From: Weizmannia acidilactici
GTDB taxonomy: Bacteria > Bacillota > Bacilli > Bacillales > Bacillaceae_C
DNA length: 37,006 nucleotides
Reading direction: 5' to 3'
NCBI RefSeq assembly: GCF_008974185.1
Contig: NZ_BKZP01000032.1
Span: forward strand, 1-37,006
The translations under genes and the position numbers were made by a program. The notes under the pieces were generated by a model. That model was not told the origin of the DNA and did not search any database. It saw nothing but the letters and a program-made list of their open reading frames with translations. Of this stretch, positions 25,736-35,332 are shown piece after piece (the first letter of the stretch is position 1; every line of letters begins with the position of its first letter).

Positions 25736-25984
25736 ATGTACTGGAAACTAAGAATTCCTATGCTTCTCTTTATCTTTGGTTTTGTGGCGGGATTATATCA
25801 GAAATTCCCTGATTTTTTTCTCGCCGGTATAAATGATTTCATTGGAAGCGCAACTTATATTGGTTTGGTTGCCGTCTTGTTTTTGATGTTGGAAAAAATA
25901 AAAGTAAATGAGAAAAAAGTGCATTTTTTGATCGGGATTGTCATCATCAGTTTCGGCTTTTTGTTTGATACATTTATGGTTTGA
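25736..25984 (+). CDS. Small membrane protein, function unknown
   Basis: 82 residues with three probable membrane helices (~5-22, ~35-52, ~62-80). ATG with GGGGGGATGAG upstream and a TATAAT -10 about 25 bases before it. I do not recognise the family. It stands alone between terminator and the convergent broken MFS gene. Confidence 0.6.
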   Translation: MYWKLRIPMLLFIFGFVAGLYQKFPDFFLAGINDFIGSATYIGLVAVLFLMLEKIKVNEKKVHFLIGIVIISFGFLFDTFMV

Positions 25985-26095
25985 GAGTTAAATTCATAAT
26001 TTTATGAAAATGCATTACACTAAAAATACAACTTAGAAGGCTTTCATTCATGTACACAACGGTATTTTTCAAACTCAGCTTTTACTATAGATTTA

Positions 26096-27282
26096 TCACA
26101 CATACCGATCCTCCCCTGCACCGATGCCTGCCAAAAGCATCAGCCCGCCGACTGCCATCATTATCATGATCGGGATGTTCCAGATGTGTGCATAGTCGTA
26201 CAAATAACCGACAAAAAAAGGTCCGACCGCCGCAATGAGATAGCCTGCCGACTGGCTCATGCCCGACAAATTTGCGGCTTCGGCAGCCGTTTCGGAACGG
26301 AGGCCGATGAATGCCAGCGCGAGGCTGATGCTTGCGCTCTGGGCTATCCCGATTAGGATAATATAGATCCACATCATAAAAATGCTCCCGCAGAACCACA
26401 AGCCGGTGAGCCCGCTTAAATAAAAAACGGCAGTCCCGAAAACGAGGCTGATCTGGTTTTTCAACTTGTCCGCCCAGATCGGCGCCATAAAAGTAGCAGG
26501 GAGTCTGACAAACTGCATAACGGACAGCATTCAGCCGGCGGCCGCAAGCCCCACATGCCGGCTCACCATAACTTCCGCCAGCCATGCAATCGTGTTGTAA
26601 AACAAAAAGGACTGAAGGCCGAGAAACAATGTTACCTGCCAGGCAAGCGCTGATAACCAGACGGATCCGCCGTCCGCAGCGCGGTTCGCAGAAAACGGCA
26701 TGCGGCTGCGCTCACGCAGTTGCGGAATCCATACAACAATAGCCAATAGGCAGACGATCCCCCAGACAAAAAGCCCTCATCTCCATCCGAGGCCAAAGCC
26801 GTTTACAAGCGGCACGCTGAGGCCGGAAGCGAGCGCCGCAAAGCCGCCCATCACTGTTGTGTAGATGCTTGTCATCAGGCCGAGTTTTTCAGGTAGCCTG
26901 TGCTTGATCAGGCTCGGGAGGAGCACATTCCCGACAACGTTTCCCGTCCCGATAAAAGCCGTACCTACACAAAAAGCAGGGCAGCGCTGCCGCATGACCG
27001 GATCAAGATGCCGACCAATAAAACGATCATTCCGAGAAACAGCGCGAGCTCCTGGCCGAGCCGGTTCGCCAGCTTCGGAGCAAGAATCAGCGCAAAAGAA
27101 AGAAGCGTGAGGGTTGTAATGAAACCTGCCGCTGCGTTTGACAAATGGAGTCCGTTGCGTACGGCGCCGACAACCGGGCCGACAGAAGTGATTGCCGGCC
27201 GCAAATTTGCTGCAATAAAAATGATACCGAGGACCAGAACCGATCCTGATAAAGCTTTTACAAGGTCTTTCTGTTGACCCAT
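26096..27282 (-). pseudogene. CynX/NimT-type MFS transporter, decayed
   Basis: Pieced together, the frames give a ~395-residue MFS transporter of the CynX/NimT (YycB-like) type: start LGIIFIAANLRPAITSVGP, later VGPFFVGYLYD. Three lesions are visible: a one-base loss in the T-run complementary to 26972-26976, and two in-frame TGA stops (26777-26779 and 26531-26533) exactly where family members have Trp, each explained by TGG to TGA. The start (ATG with AAAGGAG at 8 bases) is intact and lies 13 bases after the ABC1-kinase gene in the same operon. Two separate nonsense substitutions make sequencing error unlikely. Confidence 0.88.
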
Positions 27283-27295
27283 CCTTCATACTCCT

Positions 27296-28969
27296 TTAAA
27301 ACTTTCCCGACTTAAAAATTGAAAACAAAAGCCACAAAAGCATCAAGGTTGCGACACCAAACCCGATTTCGATGATCGGATTTTTCCAAATCAAGGAAGA
27401 TTGGCCGCTGATGGAGGTGCCGACCATCAGTCCGACCATCATTATGCTGAAGGCGAGCAGGACAATCGCAAATGAAAGGCGGTTGCTGATCCTGTCCAGT
27501 TTTTCCAAAAATAAATGCAGGTCCGGGATGACAATTTCCATCCTGAATTTTCCTTTCCGCATCGTTTTGGATATGTCGCGCAGATTTTTCGGCAGTTCCA
27601 GCAGGATTTCCACTTGATCAAGAAACGTTTTCCAACCTTTTTGGGCGATCCTTCCCAGACGGAATCTCTCTTTCAGCAGCCTTTCCCCAAACGGGCGCGC
27701 CGCTTCGATCAGGCTGAATTCCGGGTCAAGTGATTCCACGACGCCTTCGATTGTAATTAACGATTTACCGAGAATCGTTAAATCGGCCGGAAACCGGATG
27801 TGGTATTTGAATGCGATATGGTACAAATCGTTAATGGCTTCCCGTAAACTCAACTGGCTGACCGGCACATCGTAATATTTTTCGCGAAGGACCTCGACAT
27901 CTTCCCTGAGCATGTGCAGGTCCGCGTCATCCGGAATCTCGGCAAGGGCATCGACCGACTTGATAATGGCATTTGAATCGGCCCGCATTAACGCAATGAC
28001 GAGCGAGGCGCAGTGGTATTTTGTTTCTTCCGTCAGCCGCCCGACCATGCCAAAATCCATATAACAAAGGATATCCCCCGGGAGGACGACAAGATTGCCG
28101 GGGTGAGGGTCGCCATGGAAAAAACCGTCGACAAAAATCTGTTTCAGCATGGAATGAATGAGCCGATCGGAAATGGTTTTTCTCCGGTAGCCGAAAACAT
28201 CCCCGTTGAAAAATTCGCTGATTTTCCTGCCCTTTATGTATTCCATTGTCAACACTTTTTTTGTTGAAAAATCCCAGTAAATCTTCGGGATGCAGACGGT
28301 GCCATCATCTTCAAACTGCTTCGCGATCCGTTCCGCATTCCGGCCTTCATGGTAATAATCGAGTTCAGACAAAATCGCCTGGGAAAATTCATCGACAATT
28401 TCCCGCAATTGGTAGTCCCTCGCCCATTCAAAACGGGACTCGAGCGACATCGATATGTCTTCCAAAATTTCCAGATCTGTTTCAATAATCGGGCGGATAT
28501 TCGGGCGCTGTATTTTGACGGCAACCGGTTCTTCCGTATGCAGTTTTGCCTTATGAACCTGTCCGATCGAGGCAGTGGCAAGCGGCTCCGCGTCAAACTC
28601 GGCAAATAAATCGTCCACGCCTGACCCGAATTCTTCCTTAATAATCTCTTTTACTTCATCGTAAGAAAAAGGAGGCGCGTTATCCTGCAGTTTTTCTAGC
28701 TCCACAATGATCGACTCCGGCAAAAGGTCCCTGCGCGAGCTGGCCACCTGCCCGAGCTTAATAAAAGTCGGCCCCAAATCTTCCAGGAACTGCCGGATCC
28801 TTTCGCCGGTACTACGGTGGGCTGTGCGGGGGGATGAGGTTTTTCCCTGAGAAAAAGGAAGCAGTTCCACAAGCCCAAAATCACTGATGAGATAGCCGAG
28901 ACCGTTTCGGATCAGCGCACCGGCGATTTCTTGATATCTTTTCCCGTGTTTCATCTTCCTGCGAAGCAA
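27296..28969 (-). CDS. ABC1/UbiB-family atypical kinase
   Basis: 557 residues. The family-specific KxGQ motif is in FIKLGQVASSRRDLLP (~71), followed by the Ala-rich loop ATASIGQVHKA, the lysine AVKIQRP, the catalytic-loop-like HGDPHPGN and DFG (YMDFGMVG). Two membrane helices end the protein (~500-520 and ~530-550). UbiB-type kinases support isoprenoid lipid or quinone synthesis; the direct target in Bacillaceae is unknown. The TTG start follows GGGGTGG. It lies between a phasin-like gene and the broken MFS gene, in one transcription unit. Confidence 0.88.
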   Translation of the reverse strand: MLRRKMKHGKRYQEIAGALIRNGLGYLISDFGLVELLPFSQGKTSSPRTAHRSTGERIRQFLEDLGPTFIKLGQVASSRRDLLPESIIVELEKLQDNAPPFSYDEVKEIIKEEFGSGVDDLFAEFDAEPLATASIGQVHKAKLHTEEPVAVKIQRPNIRPIIETDLEILEDISMSLESRFEWARDYQLREIVDEFSQAILSELDYYHEGRNAERIAKQFEDDGTVCIPKIYWDFSTKKVLTMEYIKGRKISEFFNGDVFGYRRKTISDRLIHSMLKQIFVDGFFHGDPHPGNLVVLPGDILCYMDFGMVGRLTEETKYHCASLVIALMRADSNAIIKSVDALAEIPDDADLHMLREDVEVLREKYYDVPVSQLSLREAINDLYHIAFKYHIRFPADLTILGKSLITIEGVVESLDPEFSLIEAARPFGERLLKERFRLGRIAQKGWKTFLDQVEILLELPKNLRDISKTMRKGKFRMEIVIPDLHLFLEKLDRISNRLSFAIVLLAFSIMMVGLMVGTSISGQSSLIWKNPIIEIGFGVATLMLLWLLFSIFKSGKF

Positions 28970-29035
28970 ACAACCACCCCCGGATTCTCGTGTTTATGGA
29001 AAAAAAGCCGCCCCGGATGAAAGGGGCCAACCGGT

Positions 29036-29332
29036 TTATGGGTTCAAACGTTCTTCCAGCTGCTGGATGCGAAGTTCTAAAGCCTTGATTTCATCCTTCG
29101 TCGCCACGTTCATTTCAGAAAGGATTTGATTTACTCGCTCTTTGATAGCTTCATTCAGTTCCTGTTTCGACTGCTCGCCTTTTTCCAGCAGTTCATCGAT
29201 CAGCTGTTTTGATTCTGCTTTCGTGAGGTTGCCCTTTTCAACAAGGCGGTTCACTGCTTTTTCTACCTGTTCTTTGCTGACAACCGCCATGCCGAGCCCT
29301 AAGGACAACAACTGGTTCATTCTATCCAACAT
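29036..29332 (-). CDS. Phasin-like coiled-coil protein
   Basis: 98 residues, strongly helical with heptad-like Leu/Ile spacing at the C-terminus (IKALELRIQQLEERL). The pattern LDRMNQLLSLGLG... VNRLVEKGNLTKAESK resembles phasin/PhaI-type granule-associated proteins. I chose the ATG with GGGAGG at 7 bases; a longer frame would add 44 residues without a site. It is the first gene of the unit leading into the ABC1 kinase (66-base gap). Lipid or polymer granule association is inference. Confidence 0.72.
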   Translation of the reverse strand: MLDRMNQLLSLGLGMAVVSKEQVEKAVNRLVEKGNLTKAESKQLIDELLEKGEQSKQELNEAIKERVNQILSEMNVATKDEIKALELRIQQLEERLNP

Positions 29333-29413
29333 GCCGATTCCTCCCTTTCTGGATTCTTTAATGCTATGATAGCCCAATATGAAAGGAATCACAAATGGAA
29401 AGCGGGCAGCGTA

Positions 29414-29443
29414 AGAAAAAATCCCAAACATTTCGTTTGGGAT
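29414..29443 (-). terminator. Rho-independent terminator after msrA
   Basis: On the minus strand ATCCCAAAC-GAAAT-GTTTGGGAT is followed by TTTTTT, a few bases after the msrA stop. Confidence 0.92.
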
Positions 29444-29451
29444 GACACTGC

Positions 29452-29982
29452 TTAATTTTTCCAATGTGCGGCAATAAATTCGTCGCGCCCGGATTTTGCC
29501 CGGTCCTCATGGTATTCCTTCGGGTTCTTTTTATAAAAATCCTGGTGGTAATCTTCAGCGGGATAAAAAGTTTTTGCAGGCAAAATTTCGGTCACGATTG
29601 GCTTTTTAAATTTGCCGCTTTCAGCCAGCGCCTTTTTTGACGCTTCGGCAAGCCGTTTTTGCTCTTCGTTATGGTAAAAAATTGCCGCCCGGTAGTTGCT
29701 GCCGCGGTCCTGGAACTGCCCGCCGGCATCGGTCGGGTCAATTTGCTGCCAAAAGATTTCGAGCAATTTTTCGTACGGGAAAATTTCAGGGTCATATGTA
29801 ATTTGGACAGCTTCATAATGGCCGGTTTTCCCGGTTTTTACCTGTTCGTATGTAGGGTTTTCCACATCCCCGCCCGTGTAGCCGGAAACGACTTTTTCAA
29901 TGCCGTCCCACTTGTCGAAAGGTTTCACCATGCACCAAAAACAGCCGCCCGCAAATGTTGCTTTTTCGAATTTCTGTACCAT
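29452..29982 (-). CDS. msrA: Peptide methionine-S-sulfoxide reductase MsrA
   Basis: 176 residues, normal MsrA length. The catalytic Cys is in AGGCFWCMV near the N-terminus; [22 protein letters not shown] and AEDYHQDF are conserved family segments. It reduces methionine-S-sulfoxide in oxidised proteins. The start is set by GGAGGGG 5 bases before the ATG; a 42-codon longer frame is not supported. No msrB is fused or adjacent. Monocistronic. Confidence 0.94.
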   Translation of the reverse strand: MVQKFEKATFAGGCFWCMVKPFDKWDGIEKVVSGYTGGDVENPTYEQVKTGKTGHYEAVQITYDPEIFPYEKLLEIFWQQIDPTDAGGQFQDRGSNYRAAIFYHNEEQKRLAEASKKALAESGKFKKPIVTEILPAKTFYPAEDYHQDFYKKNPKEYHEDRAKSGRDEFIAAHWKN

Positions 29983-30148
29983 TCGTTCCCCTCCAAAAAT
30001 ACTTTTTTTAAATCGTAACATTCGCCGGCCAAGATTACAATGGATTTTATTTTGCCGTGCATTCCGCTTTTCCGTGGGGCTGTCCGGATAGTATAATATA
30101 ACAATCAAGAAAATTTTCGTTTATCGAAATGAATGGTGGAGAAATGGC

Positions 30149-31870
30149 ATGGACCGGGCTTTATCCTATATAAAACCTTACCGCAAACAAATCGCGGTTG
30201 CACTTTTTTTCATGCTCGTTGAACTGTCTGTCGAGCTTTTGCAGCCGCTTTTTATATCGAAAATCATCGATCATGGGATCGTAGCCCGTAACATGGGCGC
30301 GGTTATAAAATGGGGCGCTGTGATGATCGCCTTGGCGCTCCTGGCATTTTTGTCGGGAATCTCGAATTCTTTTTTCTCATCGTATGTCAGCCAGTATTAC
30401 GCTGTGACCTGCGCATGCTACTGTATGAAAAAATCCAGTCATTTTCTTACGCGGATATGCACCAGTTTCGGACATCTTCGCTCGTAACAAGGATGACGAA
30501 CGACATTACGCAAATCCAGCACACGGCTTTCAGTTCGCTCCGGATTATGATGCGGGCGCCGCTGCTTGTTGTAGGCAGTTTGGCCATGGCGGTTTTGGTA
30601 AACTGGAAACTGGCGCTTGCCATTGTTTTAGCAGCACCGTTTGCCGCATTCTTTCTTGTTTATATCAAAAAAGTGACAGACCGTTTGTTCCGCGAAGTCC
30701 AACAGCGGCTTGACAAAGTAAACGGGGTGCTGCGGGAAAATTTGGAAGCGATGCGGCTCATCCGCGCTTTTAACCGGAGCGGATATGAGGAGGGAATTTT
30801 TACCAAAGTGAACCGTGATTTGCGCGATGATACGAAAAAGGTGCTTCAGCTTATCGAAGTATCCGGGACGATGCTGTTGTTTATCATGAACCTGGCCATC
30901 CTTGTTGTGCTTTGGGCCGGAAACAGGCAGCTGTATGCGCATCATGTCCGGATCGGGGAAATCGTGGCGGTTGTCAACTACGGTTTCCGCATCACGGGAT
31001 CCATTTCGATGTTCTCGACGATCATCAGCAACCTGTCACGCGCGAAGGCCTCGCTCGGACGCACGGATGAAGTGCTGCACGCGAATGTGACCCAGACGGA
31101 AAACGGGGAAGATGCCGATATCCGGGAAGGCGGCAATTGTGTTTGACCATGTGACGTTCCGTTATCCTGCAACGAACCGGGATGTGCTGAGAGATATTTC
31201 TTTTGCTGTCCGGCCGAAAGAGAAAATTGCCGTACTCGGGGCAACCGGATCCGGAAAAACGGCTTTGTTCCAGCTAATCCCGAGGTTATATGATACGAGT
31301 AGCGGGGGGATTTTAATCGACGGCATCCCCGTTTCCTCTTTCAGATTAAAAACTTTGCGGGACCAAATCGGCTATGTACCGCAGGAATCGTTGCTGTTTT
31401 CAGGCACGATTTCGGAAAATTTAAAATGGGGGAAACGGGACGCATCGCTGGAGGAAATGGTCCAGGCGGCAAAAGATGCACAAATTTATGAAACGATCGA
31501 AACCTTGCCGGAACAGTTTGAAACATTGATCGGCCAAAAAGGCGTAAATTTCTCCGGCGGGCAAAAACTGCAACTTTCGATTGCGCGTGCCCTTATCCGC
31601 CGGCCGAAAATCCTGCTGCTTGACGACAGCACAAGTGCGCTCGACTTGAAAACAGAAGCGAAATTGCTTGCGTCACTGGAAAAATACGACTGCACCATCC
31701 TGATGATTACGCAAAAGGTGAGCACAGCAATGGCGGCAGATCGGATTTTGATTTTGAATGATGGGGCTGTTGCCGCATACGGGCCGCATCATGAATTGAT
31801 GGAAACTTCTCCCCTGTACCGTAAAATTGTGGAATCCCAATTTGTAAAGGAGTGGACGCACGATGCCTAG
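30149..31870 (+). pseudogene. Multidrug ABC half-transporter (YfiB-like), two frameshifts
   Basis: Together the frames give a ~573-residue membrane plus ATPase half-transporter. Membrane part: from LSYIKPYRKQIAVALFFM to ~ISMFSTIISNL. ATPase: Walker A GATGSGKT, Q-loop YVPQESLLFSG, signature FSGGQKLQLSIARAL, Walker B ILLLDDSTSALD, H-loop replaced by Gln (ITQKV). One base is missing near 30404-30408 (GTGGAC expected) and one is extra in GGGG 31105-31108. The degenerate H-loop is common in one half of heterodimeric exporters. It overlaps the next gene by 8 bases, as in yfiBC. Sequencing error cannot be excluded for this gene alone. Confidence 0.85.
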
Positions 31871-32714
31871 GCCGCCGCACGCGCGCGGGCCGGTGAAAGT
31901 AGAAAAGCCGAAAAACGCCTGGAAAACAGTCAGGCGGGCGGATTTGGCGTTACCTGTCAGCGCATCTTGGGCTTTTGTCTCTTGTTCTGTTCATGGTTGC
32001 CGTCAGTACGGTAACTGGACTGCTCGGGCCATACTTAATTGGTTACACAATCGACCATTATATTGGGCACCGTTCAAGCGCCGAACTGCTTGATTTTATT
32101 GTGCTTTTGGCCGGCGTCTATTTTCTCCAGTCCGCTTCAACCTTTTTGGGAAATTATTTGATGATCGGCATTTTGCAGGATACGGTGTTTAAAATGCGGA
32201 CGCAATTGTTTGAGCAGTTCCACCGGCTGCTGATTTCGTTTTTCGACCGCCGCCAGCACGGGGAGCTAATGAGCCGCGTCACGAACGATATTGACAATGG
32301 CTCGCAAACATTAAACAACTCGGCAATCCAAATTTTTTCCAGCACCTTGACGATATCGGGCATGGCCGCGATTATGCTATGGCTGAGGCGCTTTTGACGC
32401 TCGTGACGCTGATTGTCGTGCCGGTCATGTATTTCGGGATGAAATGGATTACAAAGCGCACAGGCAGACTCTTTAAAGAGCAGCAGCAATACCTTAGCGC
32501 CTTAAACGGTTTTATAGAAGAAAGTTTGTCAGGGTAAAAAATCGTGAAATCCTTTTCGCAGGAAACACATCTGCTCGAAGAATTCCGTGGAAAAAATGAA
32601 ACGGAAACTGCTTATTTAAATGAAGTACTGCAACGGGAGATGGACTATGCCAAACAGGCGCAGGATCAAAAACGGCTGCTGGAATTAAACGAAGTATTTG
32701 TGCTGTTAACTTGA
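31863..32714 (+). pseudogene. Multidrug ABC half-transporter (YfiC-like), broken and truncated
   Basis: Only the first ~280 residues of a YfiC-like partner remain: LVLFMVAVSTVTGLLGPYLIG, FFDRRQHGELMSRVTNDID and IVVPVMYFGMKWI are typical. Lesions: an extra G near 31935-31937, a frameshift near 32385-32395, an in-frame TAA at 32535-32537 (SG*KIVKSF, probably from CAA), and loss of everything after AKQAQ, including the whole ATPase domain. The sequence then changes to an unrelated DQKRLLELNEV tail, which suggests a deletion of about 1 kb. ATG with AAAGGAG upstream. The transporter pair cannot work as read. Confidence 0.88.
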
Positions 32715-32821
32715 CGACTATAATTTTATTATGTTAACAAATAACCCTCCCGGCGTTATATGCATAATTTCATCAAAATGTCCACAAAAAAGCAAAGAAA
32801 TTTAAAAAATGCGTTTAAAAT

Positions 32822-32850
32822 TTGAACATTTTGTGAACATACGATAATAT
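32822..32850 (+). promoter_or_regulatory. Sigma-A promoter of the small membrane protein at 32875
   Basis: TTGAAC and TAATAT are 17 bases apart; the region before is AT-rich. The start point would lie about 18 bases before the coding start. Confidence 0.6.
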
Positions 32851-32874
32851 AATATAGCAAAGGGGGGTTGTAAA

Positions 32875-33123
32875 ATGAGGGAATTTAAGGGTTATTATGT
32901 GCTTGCAACCGCTGAACTGATCATTAGTGTACTTTTTCTTGCATTTCATTTCATTGTAAACGCTAACAAAACAGACTGGGAGTTGATTTTGTTTTGGGGG
33001 TTCTTGCTTGGGGGAATGATAACGTATGGGCTCGGGATGGCATATTTGTTAATGCTTTGCGCATCAGGGAAAGAATTGCCGGAAGAATATCCGGAAGGCG
33101 ATCCATATAAAAAAGTGGGATAA
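32875..33123 (+). CDS. Small two-helix membrane protein, function unknown
   Basis: 82 residues: two membrane helices (~8-29 and ~38-62), then a charged tail rich in Glu and Pro (KELPEEYPEGDPY). AAAGGGGGG stands 8 bases before the ATG. I do not recognise the family. It has its own promoter and terminator. Confidence 0.65.
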   Translation: MREFKGYYVLATAELIISVLFLAFHFIVNANKTDWELILFWGFLLGGMITYGLGMAYLLMLCASGKELPEEYPEGDPYKKVG

Positions 33124-33138
33124 TTTTTCGCTCGGCAG

Positions 33139-33170
33139 GAACCCTGTAATGTTACGGGGTTTCTTTTTTT
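33139..33170 (+). terminator. Rho-independent terminator after the small membrane protein gene
   Basis: AACCCTGTAA / TTACGGGGTT hairpin (one G-U) followed by a T-run. Confidence 0.88.
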
Positions 33171-33173
33171 CCT

Positions 33174-33204
33174 GAAAAAAACGATGCTGTTGTAAGCACC
33201 GTTT
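33174..33204 (-). terminator. Rho-independent terminator after the cold-shock gene
   Basis: On the minus strand AAACGGTGCT / AGCATCGTTT (one G-U) followed by six or more T; it overlaps the last base of the coding region. Confidence 0.88.
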
Positions 33205-33404
33205 CAGTCTTTTTGCACATTTGCAGCTTGTTGCCCACGTGCGCCTTCTACTACATCGAAAGTGACTTTTTGGCCTTCTTCAAGTGTTTTATAACCTTCA
33301 CCCTGGATCGCGGTGTAGTGGACGAAAACATCACCTCCGCCTTCCCGTTCGATAAAACCGTAACCTTTTTCATTGTTAAACCATTTTACTGTACCGTGTT
33401 CCAC
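33204..33404 (-). CDS. Cold-shock protein (CspA/CspB family)
   Basis: 66 residues, the standard single-domain Csp. RNP1 (KGYGFIE) and RNP2 (VFVHY) are intact, so it should bind single-stranded RNA/DNA and act as an RNA chaperone. AGGAGG stands 6 bases before the ATG, in a short AT-rich leader. I see no long cold-shock leader. The exact paralogue (cspB, cspC or cspD) cannot be fixed from one sequence. Confidence 0.95.
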   Translation of the reverse strand: MEHGTVKWFNNEKGYGFIEREGGGDVFVHYTAIQGEGYKTLEEGQKVTFDVVEGARGQQAANVQKD

Positions 33405-33673
33405 ATTTTTGCCTCCTAATATTTTTACGATTTGGTCTTAATATAACCATACATCTTGCTTTTAAACGTCTATTTTTAAAATATGAAATTCCCGCTACGG
33501 CGGGAACCCGGAATGCAGGAATCGAAAAATGTTCCCAATCGCCTTTACATATTTTACGAATGCATATAAGTTCAACCATTTGATATAATCAAAAGGTATG
33601 CTGTACACTTAAAACTAATCGGATAGTGAAAACCCGTTCCAATTTTAAAGCAAAAAAGGAGCTGTTCCAATAC

Positions 33674-34315
33674 ATGATCTTTTCCGGACAAAAGGAACAT
33701 CAACTTATAGAAGAAATTTTTAAAGATCAAATAGATGACATATCAGCATTAAACAAAAAATTTGAGCAATCCGGCCAATTTATGGAAGCGGTCAGGAGCC
33801 TGATTGATTTGTGCGGTGACGACCCGGACCGTGACGGGCTGCTGGAAACGCCGTACAGGGTACTGAAAGCTTTTCTGGAATACACAGAAGGCTATCGTGA
33901 AGACCCGAAACTTCATTTAACGAAAACGTTTGATGTGGACCATCAGGAGCTCGTGCTCGTTAAAGATATTGAATTTTATTCGATATGCGAGCATCATTTT
34001 GCGCCGTTTTTCGGTGTGGCGCATGTCGCGTACTTGCCGTATGAAAAAATCACCGGCCTGTCCAAAATCGCAAGAATGGTGGACGGCTATGCCAAACGGT
34101 TCCAAGTTCAGGAAAGAATGACATCGCAAATTGTGGATGCCGTAGAAGAAATTTTGGAACCACAGGGCACGATGGTCGTCGTGGAAGCGAAACATATGTG
34201 CATGTGCGGCAGGGGAGTCAAAAAATCGGACGCGTCAACAACAACGATGTCTTACCGCGGCATTTTCGCCGAACGGCCGGATATGCGTGCCGAATTTTTG
34301 TCCTTAATCAAATAG
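33674..34315 (+). CDS. folE: GTP cyclohydrolase I
   Basis: 213 residues from the chosen start. It converts GTP to dihydroneopterin triphosphate, the first step to folate. Zinc ligands are in CEHHFAPFFG and MCMCGRG; the family segments ARMVDGYAKRFQVQERMT and DPDRDGLLETPYR are clear. A longer frame opens with GTG at 33626 but has no binding site; AAAAAGGAG precedes the ATG at 33674 by 12 bases, slightly long. The ~45 N-terminal residues before the core are more variable. The next gene begins 19 bases later. Confidence 0.92.
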   Translation: MIFSGQKEHQLIEEIFKDQIDDISALNKKFEQSGQFMEAVRSLIDLCGDDPDRDGLLETPYRVLKAFLEYTEGYREDPKLHLTKTFDVDHQELVLVKDIEFYSICEHHFAPFFGVAHVAYLPYEKITGLSKIARMVDGYAKRFQVQERMTSQIVDAVEEILEPQGTMVVVEAKHMCMCGRGVKKSDASTTTMSYRGIFAERPDMRAEFLSLIK

Positions 34316-34334
34316 AAATTGAAGGATGGTGTTT

Positions 34335-35270
34335 ATGCAGGATGTGGACGTATTAATTATCGGGGGCGGGCCCGCCGGCATCTCCGCGGCGATTTGGTGC
34401 AAGCGCCTCGGCATTAATCATCTGCTTGTAGAGGAGAAAGAGGCGCTCGGCGGCCAGCTGTCCATGATCCACAACCGCATTATCGATTATCCGGGCCTTA
34501 TTGCAAGAGATGGGGAAGAAATGCGGAAAATTTTTCTCAAACATGTACACACACTGCAATGCCGGTATAAGCTGAACACGCGAGTATTGGAGATCGACGG
34601 GCGGCGCTATGCAACAGTTGAAACAAGAGGGCAAAAGGAGGCCATTAGATTCCGCTATTTAATTTTTGCTGCAGGTGCAATCCAGAAGCGGCTTGGCATC
34701 CCCGGCGAAAAGGAAATGCTCGCAAGGGGCGAAAATTACTCCGCAACCCGGGACAGCTGTCTGTTCAAGGGAAAAACAGTGGCGGTTGCAGGCGGCGGGG
34801 ACCGGGCTTTTGAAGGAGCCATTTTGCTTGCTGAAGCGGGCGCACGTGTTTATTTAATCAACCGTTCAGGCCGTTTCAAAGCGAGAAGCGGATATATCAC
34901 CCGCGCGAAAGCATGCGAAAATATCCATTTGCTGATAGAGACGCGAGTTACCGAGATTGCCGGCGAAGATAAAGTTGAAGCGGTAGAACTGGTAAACCAA
35001 TCGGGAGATGTTTCGTATCTGCCGGTTTCGGCCGTTTTTATTCGAATCGGCACGAAACCGAACAGCGCTCTTGTAAAAGAACTTGTTGAGACGGATGAAA
35101 ATGGCTATATTGTTTCGGGGCCGTCCGGAAATACAAGCTGTGAATGGCTGTATGCGATCGGGGACAATTGTTTAGGGCCGCACTACTCCAGCATTGCCGG
35201 CGCGGCCGGGCAGGGGGCTGCGGCTGCGAAGCATATTGCATCCCTTTTAACCGGGCATATCGTACACTGA
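34335..35270 (+). CDS. Thioredoxin-reductase-like FAD/NAD(P)H oxidoreductase lacking the CxxC pair
   Basis: 311 residues with two dinucleotide-binding motifs, FAD (IIGGGPAGISAAIW, N-terminal) and NAD(P)H (VAGGGDRAFEGAILLA, middle), and the C-terminal FAD motif AIGDN. This is the low-molecular-weight thioredoxin reductase fold. Where TrxB has the redox pair CATC, this protein reads YSATRDSC, so the first Cys and the CxxC spacing are absent. It is therefore not a thioredoxin reductase; a ferredoxin/flavodoxin-NADP reductase-like or other electron-transfer role is possible. Start at the fourth codon of the open frame, spaced properly from GAAGGA. It is in one unit with folE. Confidence 0.82.
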   Translation: MQDVDVLIIGGGPAGISAAIWCKRLGINHLLVEEKEALGGQLSMIHNRIIDYPGLIARDGEEMRKIFLKHVHTLQCRYKLNTRVLEIDGRRYATVETRGQKEAIRFRYLIFAAGAIQKRLGIPGEKEMLARGENYSATRDSCLFKGKTVAVAGGGDRAFEGAILLAEAGARVYLINRSGRFKARSGYITRAKACENIHLLIETRVTEIAGEDKVEAVELVNQSGDVSYLPVSAVFIRIGTKPNSALVKELVETDENGYIVSGPSGNTSCEWLYAIGDNCLGPHYSSIAGAAGQGAAAAKHIASLLTGHIVH

Positions 35271-35332
35271 GTAAAGTCATTTACGTTTTGCAGCGGGTGG
35301 GCCGGCATCTGGAAGCAGGTAAATGAATAAAT

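Noticed and set aside
26531-26779. In-frame TGA read as Trp (recoding) in the MFS gene
   Set aside because: A frameshift is present in the same gene, and intact genes in the window use TGA as a normal stop.
32705-32740. GTTAAC...GTTAAC pair as inverted ends of an inserted element
   Set aside because: GTTAAC is itself palindromic and the arms are only 6 bp, so it cannot show an insertion; noted only as lying at the deletion junction.
33487-33504. TTCCCGC/GCGGGAA hairpin between csp and folE
   Set aside because: A 7-bp stem without T-run and without a gene ending there; may be a chance dyad or leader structure.
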